A stretch of DNA of 32,931 nt from Anaerolineae bacterium. GTDB lineage: Bacteria > Chloroflexota > Anaerolineae > B4-G1 > SLSP01. Under the pieces are notes generated by a model, which made no database searches, had not been told where the DNA came from, and saw only the letters and a list, made by a program, of their open reading frames with translations. The DNA lies in NCBI GenBank assembly GCA_003562365.1, contig PWVB01000476.1, forward strand, positions 1 to 32,931. Reading direction: 5' to 3'. The position numbers and the translations under genes are program-made. This document shows positions 30,693-32,931 of this stretch, one piece after another (position 1 is the first letter of the stretch; every line of letters starts with the position of its first letter).

Positions 30693-31746
30693 GACGACAC
30701 GCCGAACGCTGCAGGTCGCGGTACTGGCCAACCGGAAGGGGTCCATCGACGCCGGGCCGGACTCCCCCGCCGATGTACTGGCGGAGTACGACGCCGAGGA
30801 GACGGTAGAGTCGATCATTGAGGTGCTGACTGAGGCTGGTCACACAGCCTTCTTCCTGGAGGCCGATGGATCGCTGCTCGACACTATCAGGGCATCCCGT
30901 CCAGACATGGTTTTCAACATCGCAGAGGGGCTGCGGGGTGCTGCCCGGGAAGCTCAGGTTCCGGCTTTGCTGGAGATGCTGGGCATTCCATATACAGGGT
31001 CGAACGTGCTGACCCACGCGGTGTCGCTGGACAAGGTGGTGACCAAGCGGTTGTGGCATGAAAGGGGTCTTCCAACGGCGCCGTTCCAGTTGATGCGCCA
31101 CGCCGAGGCGGTACTGGTCGATGGGTTGGCCTTTCCGCTCTTTGTCAAACCGATGCGGGAAGGCTCAGGCATGGGCATCAACGCGGACTCGATCGTTGAG
31201 GACGAACGGTCGCTGCGGACGCAGGTCCGCTGGGTGATCGAGACCTACCGGCAGCCTGCGCTGGTAGAGACCTATCTGCCGGGTCGAGAATTCACCGTGG
31301 GATTTGTGGGTAACCGGACGGCGGCGGGCGCGAGGTGCCAGCGTAGCTTCTATATGGAGGGCTTTCACGTCTTCCCGGTGTTGGAGATCGATACGCAGAA
31401 GGGAGAGGTCAAGGGCATCTACAATGCACAGGCCAAGGGCTATGCGATCGCGTCGGATACCGCACCGGGCTATCTCTGCCCGGCGGATATTCCGCCGGAG
31501 CTGGCGCTGACGCTCAAGGACCTGGCCCTAACCGCCTTCGAGGCTGTCGGCGGGTTCGACGTGGCACGAGTCGATTTCAGAATGGATGCGGCGAGCCAGC
31601 CTTACTTGATGGAGATCAATACGCTGCCCGGGCTCAATCCTCAGGCGAGCGACATCGTGATCGCCGCTCGGGCCGAAGGCGTCGCCTATCCGGTCCTGAT
31701 CCGCGAGATACTCGACCTAGCGCGCGAGCGCTATGGGCTGCTATAG
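30685..31746 (+). CDS. D-Ala-D-Ala-ligase-like ATP-grasp enzyme
   Basis: 353 residues; GTG start at 30685 with GGAG upstream, inside the end of the aminomutase gene. Family motifs: DMVFNIAEGLRG and ALLEMLGIPYTGS at the N-terminal substrate region, LFVKPMREGSGMGI (ATP-binding lysine and loop), VETYLPGREFTVGFVGN, and ARVDFRMD with LMEINTLPGLNP holding the Mg ligands Asp, Glu and Asn. Enzymes of this fold couple ATP hydrolysis to joining an acid to an amine through an acyl phosphate. It is probably not the cell's cell-wall Ddl: it is locked into an operon with an aminomutase and a deacetylase-like gene, so a beta-amino acid or a derivative is a better guess for its substrate. Confidence 0.9.
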   Translation: MSETTRRTLQVAVLANRKGSIDAGPDSPADVLAEYDAEETVESIIEVLTEAGHTAFFLEADGSLLDTIRASRPDMVFNIAEGLRGAAREAQVPALLEMLGIPYTGSNVLTHAVSLDKVVTKRLWHERGLPTAPFQLMRHAEAVLVDGLAFPLFVKPMREGSGMGINADSIVEDERSLRTQVRWVIETYRQPALVETYLPGREFTVGFVGNRTAAGARCQRSFYMEGFHVFPVLEIDTQKGEVKGIYNAQAKGYAIASDTAPGYLCPADIPPELALTLKDLALTAFEAVGGFDVARVDFRMDAASQPYLMEINTLPGLNPQASDIVIAARAEGVAYPVLIREILDLARERYGLL

Positions 31747-32794
31747 CTTGCGGCCTGGGTCGCATACGCTGAAGACCGTTTACGCTGCCCAGCACCGGCT
31801 GCATAGCACCGATGAGGTCTGGGTGGCTGGGGAGAGGCTGGAGAGTCGCGAGGTGCCGTGCCGGGCGGAGGTGATTCGAGCTGCACTGGTAGCAGCCGGA
31901 CTTGGTCCGATTGTTGCGGCGCAGGACCACGGACTTGCACCCATCACTGCCGTCCACACGCCGGCATACGCAGCTTATTTGGCGACAGCCTATCGTCGTT
32001 ACGCCGCCTACCTCGGTGTACCGCAGCCGGTGCTGGCCCAGCGGTGTGGGGTAGATCCGGCGCGGTTGCTGATGCGCCCTGCGAGTTTCCCTGAGCTGTG
32101 CGACTACTACACGTATGATCACGAAGACCCAATCCTCAGCGGCACCTGGGAGGCGGCTTACTGGAGCGCCCAGGCAGCGCTGACGGCGGCCGCGGCGGTC
32201 TGTGCAGGCGATAGAGCTGCCTATGCACTCTGTCGCCCTCCCGGGCACCACGCGACTGCTGATCAGTACGGCGGCTTCTGCTATCTGAACAACGCGGCCG
32301 CCGCGGCTCGCTGGCTCAGCGCTGCAGGACGAGTAGCCATTCTGGATATAGACTATCATCACGGCAACGGGACTCAGGCGATCTTCTACGCCGATCCCGC
32401 GGTGTTTTACGTTTCGCTGCACGTTGATCCAGCGCAGGATTATCCGTACTACTGGGGCTTCGCCGCTGAGCGGGGTAGCGGGGCAGGCGCGGGTACCAAT
32501 CTGAATCTGCCACTACCGCTGGGTGTCGAAGATGACGACTATCTCGAGGCACTTGATGTTGCCCTGGGGGCGATCGGAGGGTTTCTTCCGCGCTATTTGG
32601 TCGTCTCATTGGGCGCCGACGCGGTCAGAGGCGACCCCATCGGCAAATTCGGGCTGACATCCTCAGGCTGGTACGCTGCAGCCCAGCAGGTCGCGGGGCT
32701 CAGTCTGTCGACCGTGATCGTCCAAGAAGGAGGCTATGACCTGGACACGCTGGGAGGCTACGTGGTGGCGTTTCTTGCAGCCTTTGTGTCTTAG
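31733..32794 (+). CDS. HDAC/acetylpolyamine amidohydrolase family enzyme
   Basis: 353 residues; ATG at 31733, overlapping the ATP-grasp gene by 14 bases, with no clear ribosome site, so translation likely depends on the upstream gene. Arginase-fold deacetylase motifs are complete: RPPGHHA (His172, His173), LDIDYHHGNGTQ (Asp207 and His209 as zinc ligands), SLGADAVRGDP (Asp296, third ligand) and QEGGYDLD (Tyr335, the catalytic tyrosine). YPYYWGFAAERGSGAGAGTN is the usual glycine-rich loop. Bacterial members hydrolyse N-acyl amides such as acetylpolyamines or acetoin-linked substrates. In this operon, an N-acyl group on beta-lysine or on the ATP-grasp product is a reasonable but unproven target. 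Confidence 0.92.
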   Translation: MGCYSLRPGSHTLKTVYAAQHRLHSTDEVWVAGERLESREVPCRAEVIRAALVAAGLGPIVAAQDHGLAPITAVHTPAYAAYLATAYRRYAAYLGVPQPVLAQRCGVDPARLLMRPASFPELCDYYTYDHEDPILSGTWEAAYWSAQAALTAAAAVCAGDRAAYALCRPPGHHATADQYGGFCYLNNAAAAARWLSAAGRVAILDIDYHHGNGTQAIFYADPAVFYVSLHVDPAQDYPYYWGFAAERGSGAGAGTNLNLPLPLGVEDDDYLEALDVALGAIGGFLPRYLVVSLGADAVRGDPIGKFGLTSSGWYAAAQQVAGLSLSTVIVQEGGYDLDTLGGYVVAFLAAFVS

Positions 32795-32931
32795 CCTAGC
32801 TACCGGACAGTTTACGAAAAGTAGGGAATCCAACGTATCTGGAATGATCGCATATTGCTGATGTAGCGATCAAACATGCAGAGGCCAATGTGAAACACAC
32901 TCAAATCTCTCCGATCAGCACGGTCGACCAG
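32795..32931. other. Terminal non-coding stretch
   Basis: These 137 bases after the HDAC-like gene are lower in G+C than the rest. A six-base inverted pair (GATCGC/GCGATC) is present, but without a T-run it is not a convincing terminator. No gene start, repeat or RNA gene is seen before the window ends. Confidence 0.3.

Noticed and set aside
31634-32422. 262-residue minus-strand frame
   Set aside because: Antisense to the ATP-grasp and HDAC-like genes, whose catalytic motifs are intact on the other strand.

Overview
The window is G+C-rich and almost fully coding. It looks like the chromosome of an environmental bacterium. Three things would fit Chloroflexota best: large Ser/Thr kinases with FHA domains, a soluble GAF/HisKA_3 kinase with a NarL-type regulator, and a LysW-like zinc ribbon. 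That placement is an inference; no rRNA or tRNA gene is visible to test it.

Left half (about 1.6-22.7 kb, all minus strand): one continuous block of fifteen or sixteen genes encoding a contractile injection system (CIS) of the extracellular/phage-tail-like (Afp/PVC/MAC) type. In transcription order from 22651: AAA+ ATPase (Afp15-like), a DUF4157 protein with an HExxH motif and a long helical body, a Pvc16-type terminal cap with an extra beta domain, a single sheath, a tube protein, a tail-assembly-chaperone-like zinc-knuckle protein, a 65-residue protein, a second tube protein, a 638-residue proline-rich disordered protein, a LysM hub protein (Afp7-like), a VgrG-like spike, a PAAR tip, a gp25 wedge, a gpJ baseplate protein, an FHA-gpI fusion, and finally a 1354-residue membrane-spanning Ser/Thr kinase that itself carries an FHA domain. 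No tail-fibre gene and no classical tape-measure gene is visible. The kinase plus FHA-baseplate pairing suggests that assembly, anchoring or firing of the particle is under phospho-threonine control, perhaps reading a signal from outside the membrane. A sigma70-like promoter stands upstream of the ATPase gene, and a strong hairpin follows the first tube gene. Beyond the kinase is an ABC-F ATPase gene, cut by the window start, with its own extended -10 promoter.

Middle (22.65-28.2 kb, plus strand): a 390-bp divergent regulatory region, then four closely spaced genes: a radical SAM protein with a B12-binding-like N-terminus, an IMPACT/YigZ family protein, a soluble GAF histidine kinase and its LuxR-type response regulator. 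The first gene appears to be leaderless, with a perfect 20-bp palindrome covering its start codon.

Right end (28.3-32.8 kb): a minus-strand LysW-like zinc ribbon with an extreme Asp/Trp-rich tail lies divergent to a plus-strand operon whose genes all overlap: degenerate receiver domain, lysine 2,3-aminomutase-like radical SAM enzyme, D-Ala-D-Ala-ligase-like ATP-grasp enzyme, and HDAC/acetylpolyamine-amidohydrolase-like enzyme. This set reads as an uncharacterised beta-amino-acid (probably beta-lysine) pathway. Between the two units lies a stretch with several mutually exclusive hairpins that could be a structured leader.
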